A DNA stretch of 64,000 bases from Apium graveolens (GCF_009905375.1 NW_027417574.1:1-64000); one strand, 5' to 3'. Shown: positions 35,201 through 47,961, numbered from the stretch's first letter. Program-made: numbers and translations. The notes: generated from the sequence alone by a model not told the origin.

Positions 35201-36169
35201 GATGATATACCTTCCTTGAAGTGGTGGGAGTAGCTAGGAAGCCTGAAGAAGCCTTGAGAAGTCTTAGGGATGCTTGGATCTTAAAGGAAAACAAGAAAAA
35301 TTCAAGTTAAAAACTTTGAAATCACTATTCATTGTCTTCTTCATTGATTTATTGAAGAAGATTGAGAATGAATGGGGTGCTTAAACTCATGATATAGCCA
35401 TAACTATGCATAAAGATGATTAGAGAATTATCTTACCAATTTAGGAAGCCTTGATCTTGAGTTTTGAAATTTCTTGCTTCTTGAAAATGAAAAAGCCGAG
35501 AGCATGCTTTTGTTGAAGAGAATAAAAGTTTGTTTTGATGAGAAATGATTTGTTTGGCTTGGTTGATTGAATTAGGTTTGTTTTATTTTAGGTTAATTAC
35601 CAATTTAACCTTGGTTTTGTGTGGTTAACAATCCACCACATTTCCTTCCTTCTTATGTCATGCTTATGTCAAGCTATGATGTCATCTTCCCCTCCTTGTC
35701 CTCTTCTCATTGGTTGGGTGACATCATCCTCTCTAATCCCTTTGATTAACTTCCTTAATTGTTTGCCTAATGACCGCTGATCTGTTATACGGTTCGCTTA
35801 ACTTTCGTTTTCGTTTATCGTTTGAGGGATCATACCCGGGATCTTATTACTTAGGTTCCCTTAACCTTTCTCAATATATTATATTCCTTTTATGATCCTC
35901 TCTTATAATCCTTTAATTTAAATCATTTTTATCCTGTTACCTTAGACTCAATTCTTCCTGTATCTAGTGGATTTCCGGGAAAAATCAAAGTGTTCGGAAT
36001 TGGATTCTAGCGATCTTTACATACACTTATATACCATATAGAGTACTAATAAAATCTCAGAATATCCATAATAGAACCCCTACATAGTGTGGCATGAAAA
36101 TTTTTCTCATTTAGCAAAAACACTATTCACAAGGGTTACAAAAAGTTGAAAATTTTGGGGGTTATTACA
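32274..36169 (-). repeat. Tekay-C 3' LTR
   Basis: 3,896 bp. On the element strand TGTAATAACCCCC ... GGGTGTTACA. It keeps a segment (33046-33360) with three copies of a ggaccgccacccagcc-like motif that is absent from the other LTR. It has an AT run near 34058-34082. The stretch holds no gene. Confidence 0.93.
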
Positions 36170-36186
36170 GTCTCCCCTCCTTAAAA
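36170..36186 (-). other. Polypurine tract of Tekay-C
   Basis: Minus-strand ttaaggaggggagac directly abuts the 3' LTR start. Confidence 0.88.
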
Positions 36187-36202
36187 GGATTCCGTCCCGT
36201 AA

Positions 36203-39200
36203 TCAAATAGAAAACAAATGGGGGTACTTTTCTAGCATCGCACTCTCTAGTTCCCAAGTTGATTCTTCCATATTATGATTCTGCCATAGCACTCTGACTA
36301 GCTTGATTACTTTGTTCCGAAGCACCTGCTCCTTCTTATCGATAATCCTTACTGGCTTCTCCATGTAAGTCAGATCTGGTTGCATATCCACCTGCTCGTA
36401 CTCCACTATGTGTCTGACATCCCGATGATACTTCCTTAACATTGACACATGGAACACATTATGAACTTGTTGCAAGTTAGGGGGTAAGGCTAGCTCGTAA
36501 GCTAACATTCCAATCCGTCTTAATATCTCAAAAGGTCCAATGTATCTTGGGCTTAGTTTTCCTTTCTTTCCGAACCTCATTAATCCCTTCCAAGGGGATA
36601 CCTTTAGCAGTACTAAGTCCCCGACTTCATATTCCTTGTCCTTTCGGGCTAAGTCTACATATTTCTTCTGTCTGTCTTGGGCTGCTACAAGCCGTCCTCT
36701 GATAAGATCCACTATGTCTTTGGTCCTTTGGACCACTTCGGGTTCGAGCATCTTCCGCTCTCCTAGTTCATCCCAGTATAAGGGAGATCGACACCTTCTT
36801 CCGTGCAGGGCCTCATAAGGCGGCATTCCGATGCTAGCATGAAAGCTATTGTTATAAGAAAACTCGATCAACGACAAGTGATCATCCCAACTTCCTTTAA
36901 GGTCTATTGCACAGACTCGCAACATATCCTCTAGTATCTGGATGGTCCTTTCACTCTGCCCATCCGTCTGGGGATGGTACGCGGTACTAATATTTAACTT
37001 GGTCCCCGCACATTCCTGAAAGCTCTTCCAAAATCTGGAGTTGAACCTTGGGTCTCGGTCTGAGACAATGGACGCTGGGACTCCATGTCGCGTCACTATT
37101 TCCTTAAGGTAAATGTCCACCAGTCTATCGACTGTGTATCTCTCATTGATAGGAATGAAATGGGCTGACTTTGTCAGTCGGTCTATAATTACCCATATGG
37201 CGTCATGATTGGCTTTCGTCCTTGGCAAGCCTACAACAAAATCCATCGCTATCTGTTCCCATTTCCACTCGGGAATCTCCAGGGGTCGTAAAAGTCCACT
37301 GGGTCTCTGGTGCTCTTCCTTTACTCTTTGGCAAGTCAAACATTTGTTTACCCATTCTGCTACGTCCCTCTTCATGTTGGGCCACCAGTAATATTCCTTC
37401 AAATCCCTATACATCTTGGTACTTCCTGGGTGAATGGAATACCTTGAACTATGGCTTTCATCCAAAATCTCATCTTTAAGTTCTTGAACATTCGGAACCC
37501 AAATCCGGTAGGAGTACCTCATTATCCCTTTATCATCTTTCTCAGTATGGATCTCCTCTCCAGTCATTGACTCTCTTCCTTCATTCATTATTTTCTCTTG
37601 GCACAATCTGATCTTTTCCAATAACTCTGGCTGCATTGAGATCTCAAAAAACTTTTCAGTTCCGGTTCCGGTTCCGGTTACCTTTACTTCTATTTCCATT
37701 CTCTCAAAATCCCTTATCAATTCTTCCGAAGTCGTTATCATTCTGAGTCTTTCCTTTCTACTAAGGGCGTCAGCCACCACATTGGCTTTCCCCGGATGAT
37801 AGAGAATCTCACAATCATAGTCCTTGATTAGTTCTAACCATCTCCTCTGGCGCATGTTGAGCTCTTTCTGCGTAAATATGTACTTGAGGCTCTTATGGTC
37901 TGTGAAAATCTCGCACTTCTCTCCATACAAGTAGTGCCTCCAAATTTTTAAGGCAAATACTATTGCCGCGAGCTCAAGGTCATGAGTAGGATATCTAATC
38001 TCGTATTCCTTCAGTTGTTTCGATGCATACGCAATCACTTTACCGTACTGCATAAGCATACACCCTAATCCTTTGTGCGACGCGTCACTATATATCACAA
38101 AATCTCCTTTTCCGTCCGGCAATGCCAACACCGGGGCCGTTACCAACCTTTTCTTTAATTCTTGAAAACTGTTCTCGCATTTCTCCGTCCATTCAAACTT
38201 CTCTGTCTTACGAGTAAGTCGTGTCAAAGGGGCTGCGATCTTCGCAAAGTCCTGTACAAATCTACGATAGTAGCCGGCCAATCCTATGAAACTCCTTACC
38301 TCTGTGGGTGTGGTTGGCCTTTCCCAATTTGAGACCGCCTCTATCTTGGAGGGGTCGACCAATACTCCTTCTTTATTAATCACATGTCCTAAAAACTGTA
38401 TTTCATTCCGCCAGAATTCACACTTCGAGAATTTGGCATACAACTGCTCCTCTCTGAGTATTCCTAGAGCTATCCTCAAATGCTCTGCATGTTCTGCCTC
38501 AGTCCTTGAGTAGATCAAAATATCATCGATAAAAACTATCACACACTTGCCCAAGTACTTCTTAAATACTCTATTCATTAAATCCATGAAAGCCGCTGGG
38601 GCGTTGGTTAATCCAAAGGACATTACCAAGAACTCATAATGCCCATACCTGGTACGGAACGCTGTCTTGGAAATATCTTCGGGTTTAATCTTTAGTTGGT
38701 GATATCCAGTTCTCATGTCAATCTTGGAAAAATAAACAGCATCCTTTAGCTGGTCGAACAGATCGTCTATTCTAGGTAATGGGTACCTGTTCTTTATGGT
38801 TAGCTTGTTCAACTCTCGATAGTCTATGCACAGCCTCATGCTCCCATCTTTCTTCTTAACAAATAAAACTGGTGCTCCCCACGAAGACACATTGGGTCTT
38901 ATCATACCCTTATCCAAGAGTTCCTGCAATTGGATAGCTAATTCCTTCATTTCTAATGGGGCTAATCGGTAAGGTGCTTTTGAAACTGGCGCCGTCCCTA
39001 GGGCCAACTCAATAGCAAATTCAATCACTCTATCGAGTGGTAATCCCGGAAGGTCTTGTGGGAATACGTCTTCAAATTCGTTTACTACCGGAATATCTTG
39101 TAAGTTGGGCACCTCCTTCTGCGTGTCCACCACATAGGCTAGGTAGGCCTCATTTCCTTTTCGTAGCATCCTTCTGGCCTGGGCCATAGTCAAAAATTTA

Positions 39201-40918
39201 TGCATCTGCCTCTTTCCTCTATAAATAACTTCTTTCTTCCCGGGGATATTTAGCTTAACTTTCTTCCCTTTACAGTCTATCTGAGCATCATTGCTAGATA
39301 GCCAGTCCATTCCCAAAATTACATCAAACTCCCCTAATTTAAAAGGAATCAGATCAACACTAAAAGATTGCTCCCCTATGTCTATCTCACAGGCGGGGTG
39401 AATCTGGTTAACAGGAATAATTTCATGATTGGCTATTTCTACTTGTAAGGGTTCTATCAAGGATTCAGCTTTAAGTCTTAATTTACGCACAAAGTCCCTT
39501 GATATAAAAGATTTAGTTGCTCCCGAATCAAATAAAATGTTTGCACTGACTGAATTTAGAGAAAGGGTACCTGCTATCACATCTGAATCTTTCATAGCAT
39601 CCTGGACTGTCATGTTGAAAGTCCTTGCAGTAGGTGGCTTATTGGAAGCAGCCCTGCTTGCTCCCGAAGCTGCTGGTTTGTTCATTGGGCATTCCCTCTT
39701 CCAATGACCCGGGCGTCCACACTGATGACAAGTGGTGGTTGGGCGGGTAATGGGGGTTGGCGAAGTGCACTTGTCCGAATAGTGACCCTCTCGACCACAC
39801 TTGAAGCAGATTACCGGCTTTCCTTTACACTCCCCAGAATGCATCCTTCCACAAGTGTTACAGGCTGGAAATGGGGGTCGAGACTGGTTGGAATAGGACT
39901 TTCTTGACTTCTGGCCACTCTGGCTCACATTCACGCTCATGGGCCGCTTAAACCCAGTGTTCCTTCCCGGTAGGGACACTGCTCCTCGATTAAATCTAGT
40001 TGGGAAGCTCCTTCCTGCGGAACCTCCACCCATGCTCATACTTTTCCTCTTTATTCCCTTCTTCTCCCTTTCCTTCTGCATCTGTTCACTTCCGGCTTCT
40101 ACAATCGTTGCCTTTTGCACCAGAGTGGTATAATCCGTAAGCTCAAGGATTGCCACCCTATTCTGAATCCACGGTTTCAGTCCCTGCTGAAACCTCCTAG
40201 CTTTCTTTTCCTCGGTGCTCACAAACTCCGGCACAAACCTTGATAACTCAGTAAATTTCGCTTCGTACTCTGCTACAGACAAGTTATTCTGCTTTAGCTC
40301 CAAGAACTTGAGCTCCATATGGTTTTCCATAAACCTCGGGAAATACCTTCCCAGAAACAACTGACTGAATCTCTCCCAAGTTATAATAGCATATGTCTCC
40401 ATGTTTTTCTTGGCCTCCCACCAGTAGTTAGCCTCTCCTTTTAGAAGGTAGGTAGCAAATACAGTCTTCTGTGCCTCATCGGTACTCAGAATCTCAAAGG
40501 ATTTCTCCATTTCCTTTAACCATGCCCTTGCCTCAACTGGGTCGGCTGGTCCGTGGAACTCGGGGGGCTTAAGGGACTTAAAAGCCCTGAAAGAGTTTGC
40601 CACAACATTGTTATTTCCTTGAGGGGGTGGGTTGGGTTGACGTTCCAAATTATGCCTTAGGAGTTGCAGGAACTGGCCTATGGGATCCATGCCTGGGTTT
40701 GGTACTGGTTGCTCAACCTCAGTTTCTCCTTCTTCAGCCTCTATCTCAAATCCCTCAACATCATATGTTTCATCTTCCTCTTCATACAGGGAGTCATCCT
40801 GTTCCACATAATCCTCGTCTTCCTCTTCACTGTGTTCCTGGTTTCTATTGTCCTGATTATGGCTTCCCTGGTCCTCAGATCCAGGGTTCGCCCTAGTTCC
40901 AATCTTTCTTGGCAGCAT
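36203..40918 (-). CDS. gag-pol: Tekay-C gag-pol polyprotein, uninterrupted
   Basis: 1,571 codons in a single frame, the normal Tekay length. The acidic N-terminus (residues 30-70) is followed by the retrotransposon gag domain (about 110-290, [18 protein letters not shown]), three zinc knuckles (about 351-410; the first is the short form [12 protein letters not shown], then [14 protein letters not shown] and [14 protein letters not shown]), protease with [11 protein letters not shown] (about 463), RT with [12 protein letters not shown] and [10 protein letters not shown] (about 795), and RNase H with [11 protein letters not shown] (about 943), [16 protein letters not shown] and VADALSRK. Integrase has HHCC (about 1157-1200), D about 1226 ([11 protein letters not shown]), D about 1286 (SDRDPRF) and E about 1322 (GQSERTIQ), i.e. 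DX35E. The C-terminal 50 residues form a chromodomain-like tail. No key residue is missing. A TG dipeptide repeat lies in the RNase H-integrase linker. Confidence 0.96.
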   Translation of the reverse strand: MLPRKIGTRANPGSEDQGSHNQDNRNQEHSEEEDEDYVEQDDSLYEEEDETYDVEGFEIEAEEGETEVEQPVPNPGMDPIGQFLQLLRHNLERQPNPPPQGNNNVVANSFRAFKSLKPPEFHGPADPVEARAWLKEMEKSFEILSTDEAQKTVFATYLLKGEANYWWEAKKNMETYAIITWERFSQLFLGRYFPRFMENHMELKFLELKQNNLSVAEYEAKFTELSRFVPEFVSTEEKKARRFQQGLKPWIQNRVAILELTDYTTLVQKATIVEAGSEQMQKEREKKGIKRKSMSMGGGSAGRSFPTRFNRGAVSLPGRNTGFKRPMSVNVSQSGQKSRKSYSNQSRPPFPACNTCGRMHSGECKGKPVICFKCGREGHYSDKCTSPTPITRPTTTCHQCGRPGHWKRECPMNKPAASGASRAASNKPPTARTFNMTVQDAMKDSDVIAGTLSLNSVSANILFDSGATKSFISRDFVRKLRLKAESLIEPLQVEIANHEIIPVNQIHPACEIDIGEQSFSVDLIPFKLGEFDVILGMDWLSSNDAQIDCKGKKVKLNIPGKKEVIYRGKRQMHKFLTMAQARRMLRKGNEAYLAYVVDTQKEVPNLQDIPVVNEFEDVFPQDLPGLPLDRVIEFAIELALGTAPVSKAPYRLAPLEMKELAIQLQELLDKGMIRPNVSSWGAPVLFVKKKDGSMRLCIDYRELNKLTIKNRYPLPRIDDLFDQLKDAVYFSKIDMRTGYHQLKIKPEDISKTAFRTRYGHYEFLVMSFGLTNAPAAFMDLMNRVFKKYLGKCVIVFIDDILIYSRTEAEHAEHLRIALGILREEQLYAKFSKCEFWRNEIQFLGHVINKEGVLVDPSKIEAVSNWERPTTPTEVRSFIGLAGYYRRFVQDFAKIAAPLTRLTRKTEKFEWTEKCENSFQELKKRLVTAPVLALPDGKGDFVIYSDASHKGLGCMLMQYGKVIAYASKQLKEYEIRYPTHDLELAAIVFALKIWRHYLYGEKCEIFTDHKSLKYIFTQKELNMRQRRWLELIKDYDCEILYHPGKANVVADALSRKERLRMITTSEELIRDFERMEIEVKVTGTGTGTEKFFEISMQPELLEKIRLCQEKIMNEGRESMTGEEIHTEKDDKGIMRYSYRIWVPNVQELKDEILDESHSSRYSIHPGSTKMYRDLKEYYWWPNMKRDVAEWVNKCLTCQRVKEEHQRPSGLLRPLEIPEWKWEQIAMDFVVGLPRTKANHDAIWVIIDRLTKSAHFIPINERYTVDRLVDIYLKEIVTRHGVPASIVSDRDPRFNSRFWKSFQECAGTKLNISTAYHPQTDGQSERTIQILEDMLRVCAIDLKGSWDDHLSLIEFSYNNSFHASIGMPPYEALHGRRCRSPLYWDELGERKMLEPEVVQRTKDIVDLIRGRLVAAQDRQKKYVDLARKDKEYEVGDLVLLKVSPWKGLMRFGKKGKLSPRYIGPFEILRRIGMLAYELALPPNLQQVHNVFHVSMLRKYHRDVRHIVEYEQVDMQPDLTYMEKPVRIIDKKEQVLRNKVIKLVRVLWQNHNMEESTWELESAMLEKYPHLFSI

Positions 40919-41344
40919 GATACTGATAATAAAAAAAAATTATTGGGAAATTCAATATTAGGTCACAATCATATCCAACATTGTGCCTTGCACAGCTCTA
41001 TAATGGGGAGAATGTATATCGCAATTCTATTATTTTATGACAGTTCTAATACGAAGTGAAGTAATAATAATGATAAAAACAGTGACCTCGTCACTAAGGA
41101 ACTGAACCGAAAGGAAACAAATATATACATAATGCGAGAAATATATAGTTTAATCTGGTCAAAAGTACAACAGTGCTACAACCATCTGTCCCAAAAGTGA
41201 TACACAAGAGTCTATCTGTCTAGTCAGAAAAAGGGATGCTATATACAAGTCAACTATCCCGGAAAATTGGCTCTTACTAAGGCCTCGGCTAACTAGACAA
41301 CTAGACTATCCCATCGTCGGTCCTGAATCACACACCGGAGCGGG
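40919..41344 (-). other. Tekay-C spacer between leader ORF and gag-pol
   Basis: No gene. AT-rich 426-nt interval, matching the arrangement in Tekay-B and Tekay-A. Confidence 0.6.
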
Positions 41345-42039
41345 TCAGCTCTCATACCCTTTCCATCGCATGACGGAAGATATAGTCGGCCTGCCACCTG
41401 GAGATCCTACCATGCCTGTCCCCTGGAGAGATCTGAGTCTCGCTCGGGACGTGAGCTCTATCCCCGTCAGCTCCCTCCTCAAGGATCGGGGTATAGCAGC
41501 CCTAGTCTCATAAGCTCGGGTACGCCTACCCGCCCTCTCCGCATCCAACTCCCTCCTGGCCTCATCCAGTCGGGCCTCAGCAACAGCCAATCGGGTCCTC
41601 AGTACATCCTGAACATAGTCGTGGGCTAACGAAGACTGCCTGTGGGCAAGGTCAAGAGGTGGTGAATCCGGAGCCGCTGGGGGTGCCTCCTCAATCTGCC
41701 TAGGCTCGGAAGTATGGGTCTCTGAGCTGTCATCATAAGGGATCCAAGATAGTGGTGGAGGGGTAGGAGCTCTGACCACCGGAAGTGTGGGTAAAGGGGT
41801 ACCAGCATACACTACCATAGGTCCGACACGCTCCTCAGCTACTGGGACCTCATCCGGGTCCTCCTCCTCTGGAATAGCAATGACCTCTGTCTCTGACTCC
41901 TCTGAGGGGTCCTCCTCATCTGAAATAGCAATGACCTCCGTCTCTGACTCCTCTGAGGGTCCTCCTCATCCTCCTTCATCTCAGGCTCCTCCTGATCCTC
42001 AACATCTAGCAGTGCCTCATCATGCTCACGCTCGAACAT
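41345..42039 (-). pseudogene. Tekay-C leader ORF with 17-residue acidic repeats, one frameshift
   Basis: The first ATG after the PBS is at 42039 (MFEREHDEALLD...), 197 nt from the PBS. The acidic start runs into a 51-bp repeat that encodes EEDPSEESETEVIAI-type units. One base is missing at the unit boundary near 41957, so the frame changes. The following frame is open to TGA/TAG near 41345: a Pro-rich part (MVVYAGTPLPTLP, APTPPPLSW), then a long charged helix (LRTRLAVAEARLDEARREL), then an Arg-rich tail. Layout equals the Tekay-B leader ORF. Not a family I recognise. Confidence 0.5.
41856..41957 (-). repeat. 51-bp tandem duplication in Tekay-C leader ORF
   Basis: Copy A is 41856-41906 (51 bp); copy B is 41907-41956 (50 bp, one G lost in a G run: gaggggtcc versus gagggtcc); a partial third copy starts at 41957. 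It codes for a 17-residue acidic unit. Confidence 0.85.
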
Positions 42040-42235
42040 CTCAGGGTCCTCTATCTCAGGCGCCTACACATTAAACGAGCTAAGTTACTATCATGATACT
42101 TATAAGGGTTCCCGTAAGGGTTTTAACTGTCAGCACTACTTTAAGTAGTCCGACCATGAACTTGGCAAGAGTTCTTATTATCTTTGTGAGTTTGTTATTA
42201 TATCGTCGCATCATCTCTGAGGTTTATAACGCTTA

Positions 42236-42247
42236 GCTCTGATACCA
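42236..42247 (-). other. Primer-binding site of Tekay-C
   Basis: Minus-strand tggtatcagagc, four bases inside the 5' LTR. Confidence 0.92.
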
Positions 42248-42251
42248 TTTC

Positions 42252-43716
42252 TGTAACACCCCCAGATCCGGGGTCGGGGATCCGGGTCGTCACGGTCTTT
42301 CTTTTCACAATATCACTTCACTTAATTAATAATAAATAACCTTATGTTGTGACCCCACACTAATACACACCACAACCCGTTATAGTCTCATAGATGAAAT
42401 TGAAATAAGTACAAGTCTTTAAATCCACAATTCAAAAGTTATTACAACCCAAAATGATTACTTAATAAGTTTACAATTTATTGCCATTATCTGCCACAAG
42501 TTATAATTATACATAATTGATTCTCAAAAGTAGATGGTCTGATCTACAATAGATCTACCTCTGCAGCTATAGCAGCTACAACATCAACGGGAAGACGCGG
42601 GACGCTTCCCACGTGCTTGCGCTGGGTTTGCTTGAGTCTGGCCATCCTTTCTAACTGTTGTTGTGTGATGAAGAAATAAAGCAAGAGTGAGCCTTACAGC
42701 TTGCAAGATAATATATAGTGTAATCAATAATGCAAGTATCTAATAGATAACTTACTGAAAACCTTTATCAAAAGTAAGATAATTACTTACTGGATATAAG
42801 CTTAAAGGAAGATGAAGTTACCAAATACTTCACTATACTTATATCATTTATAAGTGTACTTGAACTACCCCTGTTCAAAGTATTATAGGTTTAAAAAAAA
42901 AGTCATCCCATAGATGAGACCACAAGTTAAGACTTGAATAGATTCAATCTTTGAAATATTATTGAATGAAATAAAGTTACGAGATACTTTATTTAGTCCC
43001 GATATATATCCACATATATATATCCCGAACGTTGGGTAAGTAATCAATTCATTTGTTTTCTCAAAACAGCAACCACGTTGCGAATGTAAAATGCACCACA
43101 GAGCTGGATCCCCCAGGTTTTGAGCGAGTATTTAAATCCCCTTTGAAAGGAAGATCTTAAATATAAAAAAATAAGTTTTGGGGTCCACTCTAACTTTAAA
43201 AAAATCATTTTGAAGACTCGAAAACATTTTTAAGAATGTTTGGAGTACTGCTGATTTATTAAAATAAATCAGTCCCGATATATTAGAAAATATTTGAATA
43301 TTATTATTTAAATAATATTCTCATAAAGATAATCCTTATAAAAATAATCGAAGTAGACGTTTTAAAACTTATACTTGAAATGGATATTAAATAACCAAAG
43401 ATATACTTATATGAAAGTACTATCTTTATTTGAATAATCGAAATTAAGTTTGATTATTGACACCTTATTCTTTAATAAAATAAAGAATATATTTCAGTAA
43501 TAAGCGGAGTCATAATACCTCGAATGAATATTATAAATAATATTCATTAAATAAAATAAACGGAGTCATACATCCTCCAATGAATATCCAATTAATAAAC
43601 ATTAAATATAATAAACAGAGTCATAAGTCCTCGAATGAATATTCAAATAATATTCATTAAATAAAATAAAGTTATCGAATAAACCTTATTCGATTAATAG
43701 TTTGGAAACTATAACC

Positions 43717-43761
<45 letters not shown>

Positions 43762-45841
43762 CTACTCGGGATCCTCGATTCCCGGTTTTAGAAAATGTTT
43801 TCACCTTTGGGTCCCTATATTAAGGGTATATGCAAATTACCGCTATCCTCTAGCATAGGTATTATGCAATTGTAAGCATTTTAACCAACAGATATATAAA
43901 TCAAAAATATGAAACAGGAATGCATATATACCATATCACATGCTACAATATATAGCAAGAATTTGCTAATAACAAATATGCAATTATCGCAAGATCATGC
44001 ATATACACATATACATCACAACAACAGTTATACGGGTAGAAAACTTGCCTGAGCGACTGGGGGTAATAAAAGGCTCGGGACGAGTCTGGTAACCTATAAA
44101 CAACAAGTAAGTTGGAATTAAACCAAAGTCACTTGTAAATCTATACTTTAACTAACTTAGACTCTAACGCTTGTTTTGCGCTTACTGATTCTCTTAAGTC
44201 ACTCGAGTACCCTCGGCTCCACCATTTTTAATAATTTAACCATTACGAGTTTTAAGGCGATTCCTTCGCGAGTGTCTTACCAACTGCATAACACTCTTAC
44301 CATAATTGTTTCATACACTAATTAACCCTTTTGGACTTTAACCTATGTTTCAATGTAAGGCGAGGGGAAAAGTTTCGTTCGCGAAACGCCGTTACTTGAA
44401 ACGGTCGTTTCTCCTAAACCGTACATCGGAATCGAACGAACTACATATCAAAACGAAGCTCGTAACATGAACTATCTAAAAATGGCAATGGTCATAATCT
44501 AGCAGGGAGTTCTCGGGTCCAAATGTTATGAACAAAAGCAGTCTAAAGTAAATCGGACATTACGACGGCTATGTTTACGCGATTTCCCAAATTTAAACCA
44601 TTCAAAAACCATCACAATTCAACCTCAACCCATTCATACAACCAAAGTCCATCCTTATCACATCATAACAGCCCCAATCAATTCAATATTAACATTTATA
44701 CTTATGCCTAAGCTTGAATTTAACTATACTTAAGTTCTTTTAACCAAAACAACAAGATTCACCATTCCATTTCACTACCACTCCAACCCAAACTCTAAAC
44801 CACAAGCATTAAGATACTATATCACCATAATAATCAAAATCATCTTATTATACAAAGGAATCTAGGGTTTGGAGATGATATACCTTCCTTGAAGTGGTGG
44901 GAGTAGCTAGGAAGCCTTAAGAAGCCTTGAGAAGTCTTAGGGATGCTTGGATCTTAAAGGAAAACAAGAAAAATTCAAGTTAAAAACTTTGAAATAACTA
45001 TTCATTGTCTTATTCATTGATTTATTGAAGAAGATTGAGAATGAATGGGGTGCTTAAACTCATGATATAGCTATAACTATGCATAAGGCTGATTAGGGAA
45101 TTATCTTACCAATTTAGGAAGCCTTGATCTTGAGTTTTGAAATTTCTTGCTTCTTGAAAATGAAAAAGCCGAGAGCAAGCTTTTGTTGAAGAGAATAAAA
45201 GTTTGTTTTGATGAGAAATGATTTGTTTGGCTTGGTTGATTGAATAGGTTTGTTTTATTTTAGGTTAATTACCAATTTAACCTTGGTTTTGTGTGGTTAA
45301 CAATCCACCACATTTCCTTCCTTCTTATGTCATGCTTATGTCATGCTATGATGTCATCTTCCCCTCCTTGTCCTCTTCTCATTGGTTGGGTGACATTATC
45401 CTCTCTAATCCCTTTGATTAACTTCCTTAATTGTTTGCCTAATTACCGCTGATCTGTTATACGGTTCGCTTAACTTTCGTTTTCGTTTATCGTTTGAGGG
45501 ATCATACCCGGGATCTTATTACTTTGGTTCCCTTAACCTTTCTTAATATATTATATTCCTTTTATGATCCTCTCTTATAATCCTTTAATTTAAATCCTTT
45601 TTATCCTCTAACCTTATACTCAATTCTTTCCGTATCTAGTGGATTTCCGGGAAAAATCAAAGTGTTCGGAATTGGATTCTGGCGATCTTTACATACACTT
45701 ATATACCATATAGAGTACTAATAAAATCTCAGAATATCCATAACAGAACCCCTACATAGTGTGGCATGAAAAGTTTTCTCATTTAGCAAAAACACTATTC
45801 ACAAGGGTTACAAAAAGTTGAAAATTTTGGGGGTTATTACA
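42252..45841 (-). repeat. Tekay-C 5' LTR
   Basis: 3,590 bp. Same as 32274-36169 except for scattered differences, an expanded AT run (43720-43758), and the ~315-bp deletion at 43024 relative to the 3' LTR. No gene in this stretch. Confidence 0.93.
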
Positions 45842-46761
45842 AGTTCTATGCGAACGCGAAGGCTGAAAAGAATGGTTAATCTGTTGTGCGGGGGATGACG
45901 GTGGATTATCACCCTGCGGCGATTCTCCGTGTGATGGGGCAGCGACAGAGGAAGCCCACGGAGGAGAATTGGAACGAGAAGACTGTTGAGGATTTTGACT
46001 TGGATTTGATTTGTGCTACTCTCTGTAGGTCGGGCACAGTTTGGACCTTTAAGACTGGGACTAACGAGTATCGCCATTTTCCGACGATTACGATGAATAG
46101 GTATGCCCGTGCATGGAATACTTTTATTTGCACTAATATTCTGCCTACTTCACATGCACATGAGGTCACAGTTGAGAGAGCACAGTTGTTATGGGGTATT
46201 TTTAATGAAGAGTACTATGTGGACCTTGGTGAGTTCATCTACCAAGGAATTCTGAAGTTTTTGAGGGGAGCTAAGCACATGAACATCTCTTATGCATCCA
46301 CGGTTATAAAGCTTTGCCGAGCAGTGGGAGTTCAGCGACCGTCTCACGAGCAATTGCAGTTGCCGGCCGCTCCCATTGACTACGGGACTCTGAATGTGAT
46401 GCAGGAGTGGATTGGTGGAGAGCCCGAGGAGCATGGGCTGGGTTATCGTCTTCCAGGAGGGCGTCCAGCATGCGGTGCTACCATGGCGAGACCAGGGCGT
46501 GATGAGGCTGGTTCTTCTAGAGCTCAGGAGGGTGCTGGGATGGCTGATGCTCAGTATAGGAGGTTGTCAAGGAGGATGGATGCTATGTACGAGATGCAGA
46601 GCAGGTTTGCTCAGGAGCTCACCCTTGCGCTTGGGACTTCTTTTAGAGGCCTTGGAACTGACATCCAGTTGCCAGTTTTTAGTGAGGACTCTGCATATCC
46701 GCCTCCTGATACTCCACCCTCTGAGGGTGGTGACGATGATGATGATGATCTCTCCGAGTAG

Positions 46762-47961
46762 GTATACCCTGTGTTCCTTTCTATTATCTTCACTGGGACA
46801 GTGAAGATTTTAAGTTTGGGGGTGGTAGTTAAGGAATATTTTGTGTGTGTGTCATATAGTTGCATATTCATGATAGTTTAGTTCATATAGTTGCATATTT
46901 TTTGCCATATAACTTTTTTTATTTGATAGATTTATTTATCATGTCATGTAGCTCATGCATACACCATGATCCCTTTTGCGTTGCTTTGCCAATTAATTTG
47001 TGATGTTGATGCGAGTGTAGTGATAGCGTTAAAGTGATGTTAAGTCTTGTAGGTTGACATGCATGCTAGAAACACTTGTAATTTCACTAAGTCTTAGAGT
47101 ATGCTTAAGGACTAGATTGTTGTTATGGTTTGATGGTTTTCGAGGTTAATCTATTGATTATGCTTAGAATTTATAATAGGTTCTTAGTGATAAAATGCAT
47201 GAAAAGAAAAATTGGAGTAAAAAGTGGAATTCATTTCTAATAGTGGCTAGGCGTCAAATGGCTAGTAGCCGGCTCGTATTTTTATGCGAGTAGTCTAGGG
47301 TTGAGCAAGATGGAGCGAAACGCACTTGCTCAGAAATTTTGAAAAAAAAAGAAGAAAAATTAATAGAAAAAGAAAAAAAAGGAAAAAAAAGAGAAAAGTA
47401 AAGAAAAAAAATAAAGAGTTAATGCATAATTGATTACGAGTGGGCTCTTTGGTATTCGAGTTATTAAGTTCTTAGGGGACTTTGTGCCTAGTGACCTAAG
47501 GCTTTTATAGTCTGGGATCCACTAACCTAACGCTCACTACATGGATGCCATTGCATAAGTCTTTTGTGGATCTCACTCATTGCACGGTCAAATAAGCATT
47601 TGTTTGTGTGATAAATGAAAAACATGATTCCGTAATAAGCTCCAGTAATCTTAAAGTGTTATAAGTCATTTGGTGCCTAGAATTTTATTCTTCGTATAAT
47701 TATGTGATTACCTTGAGGATAGTCGATTTATGATGATTTCTAGTTTCGAAGCATATCTATTAAGCATCTGCACACACCACGTTTCTGGCGGAATGTTAGT
47801 TTGCATGATTTGATTGATCTTTGTTCGCCTAATTGCATTTGTTGAGATTTCGTAAGTTGGTTGGTTTGGTCGAAGTAAGGGGGATCGTTGCATTTCATAT
47901 AGATTGCATTCATGCATGTTTTTGTTTTTTTTTGAGTCTGTGACGCTTGAGGACAAGCATC
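46762..47961 (+). other. Athila 3' untranslated region, no gene
   Basis: Right after the stop of the third ORF lies a PPT-like run at 46806-46825 (gattttaagtttgggggtgg). Then AT-rich sequence, an A/G-only stretch near 47338-47417 (mainly aaaaga-type), and no coding signal. Confidence 0.7.

Larger units (their letters stand above)
32274..45841 (-). mobile_element. Tekay-C, structurally complete Ty3/Gypsy element
   Basis: 13.6-kb element, antisense inside the Athila third ORF, with perfect TSD, LTRs of 3,896 and 3,590 bp, PBS, leader ORF, one uninterrupted gag-pol and PPT. Six differences in the first ~247 bp of the LTRs (about 2.4%) suggest an age similar to Tekay-B. The length difference of the LTRs is mostly one deletion of about 315 bp in the 5' LTR. 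Confidence 0.95.
32006..46761 (+). pseudogene. Athila third ORF (transposon-protein-like domain), split by Tekay-C
   Basis: Exons of one ORF cut by the insertion: 32006-32273 and 45847-46761, about 394 codons when rejoined conceptually. ATG 32006 gives MAPKRSRT, then a frameshift near 32060 leads to PRFFDRATEEEY and ESPEAVLMSVVREF, which runs up to the TSD. After the insertion come YANAKAEKNG, a TAA at 45877-45879, then RGMTVDYHPAAILRVMG, WNTFICTNILPTSH, ERAQLLWGIF and TVIKLCRAVGV. The C-terminus is charged and ends in an Asp run (GDDDDDDLSE). From memory this pattern fits PF20167 (putative plant transposon protein). It occupies the envelope-like position of Athila, but no membrane segment is evident. 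Confidence 0.75.

Noticed and set aside
36540..36818. + strand ORFs opposite Tekay-C gag-pol (also 37209-37479, 40597-41059)
   Set aside because: Antisense shadows of a clearly coding frame.
47338..47417. Poly(A) tail of a LINE or processed gene
   Set aside because: The stretch mixes A and G and lies within the Athila 3' region between its third ORF and LTR. No LINE coding domain or TSD is seen beside it.
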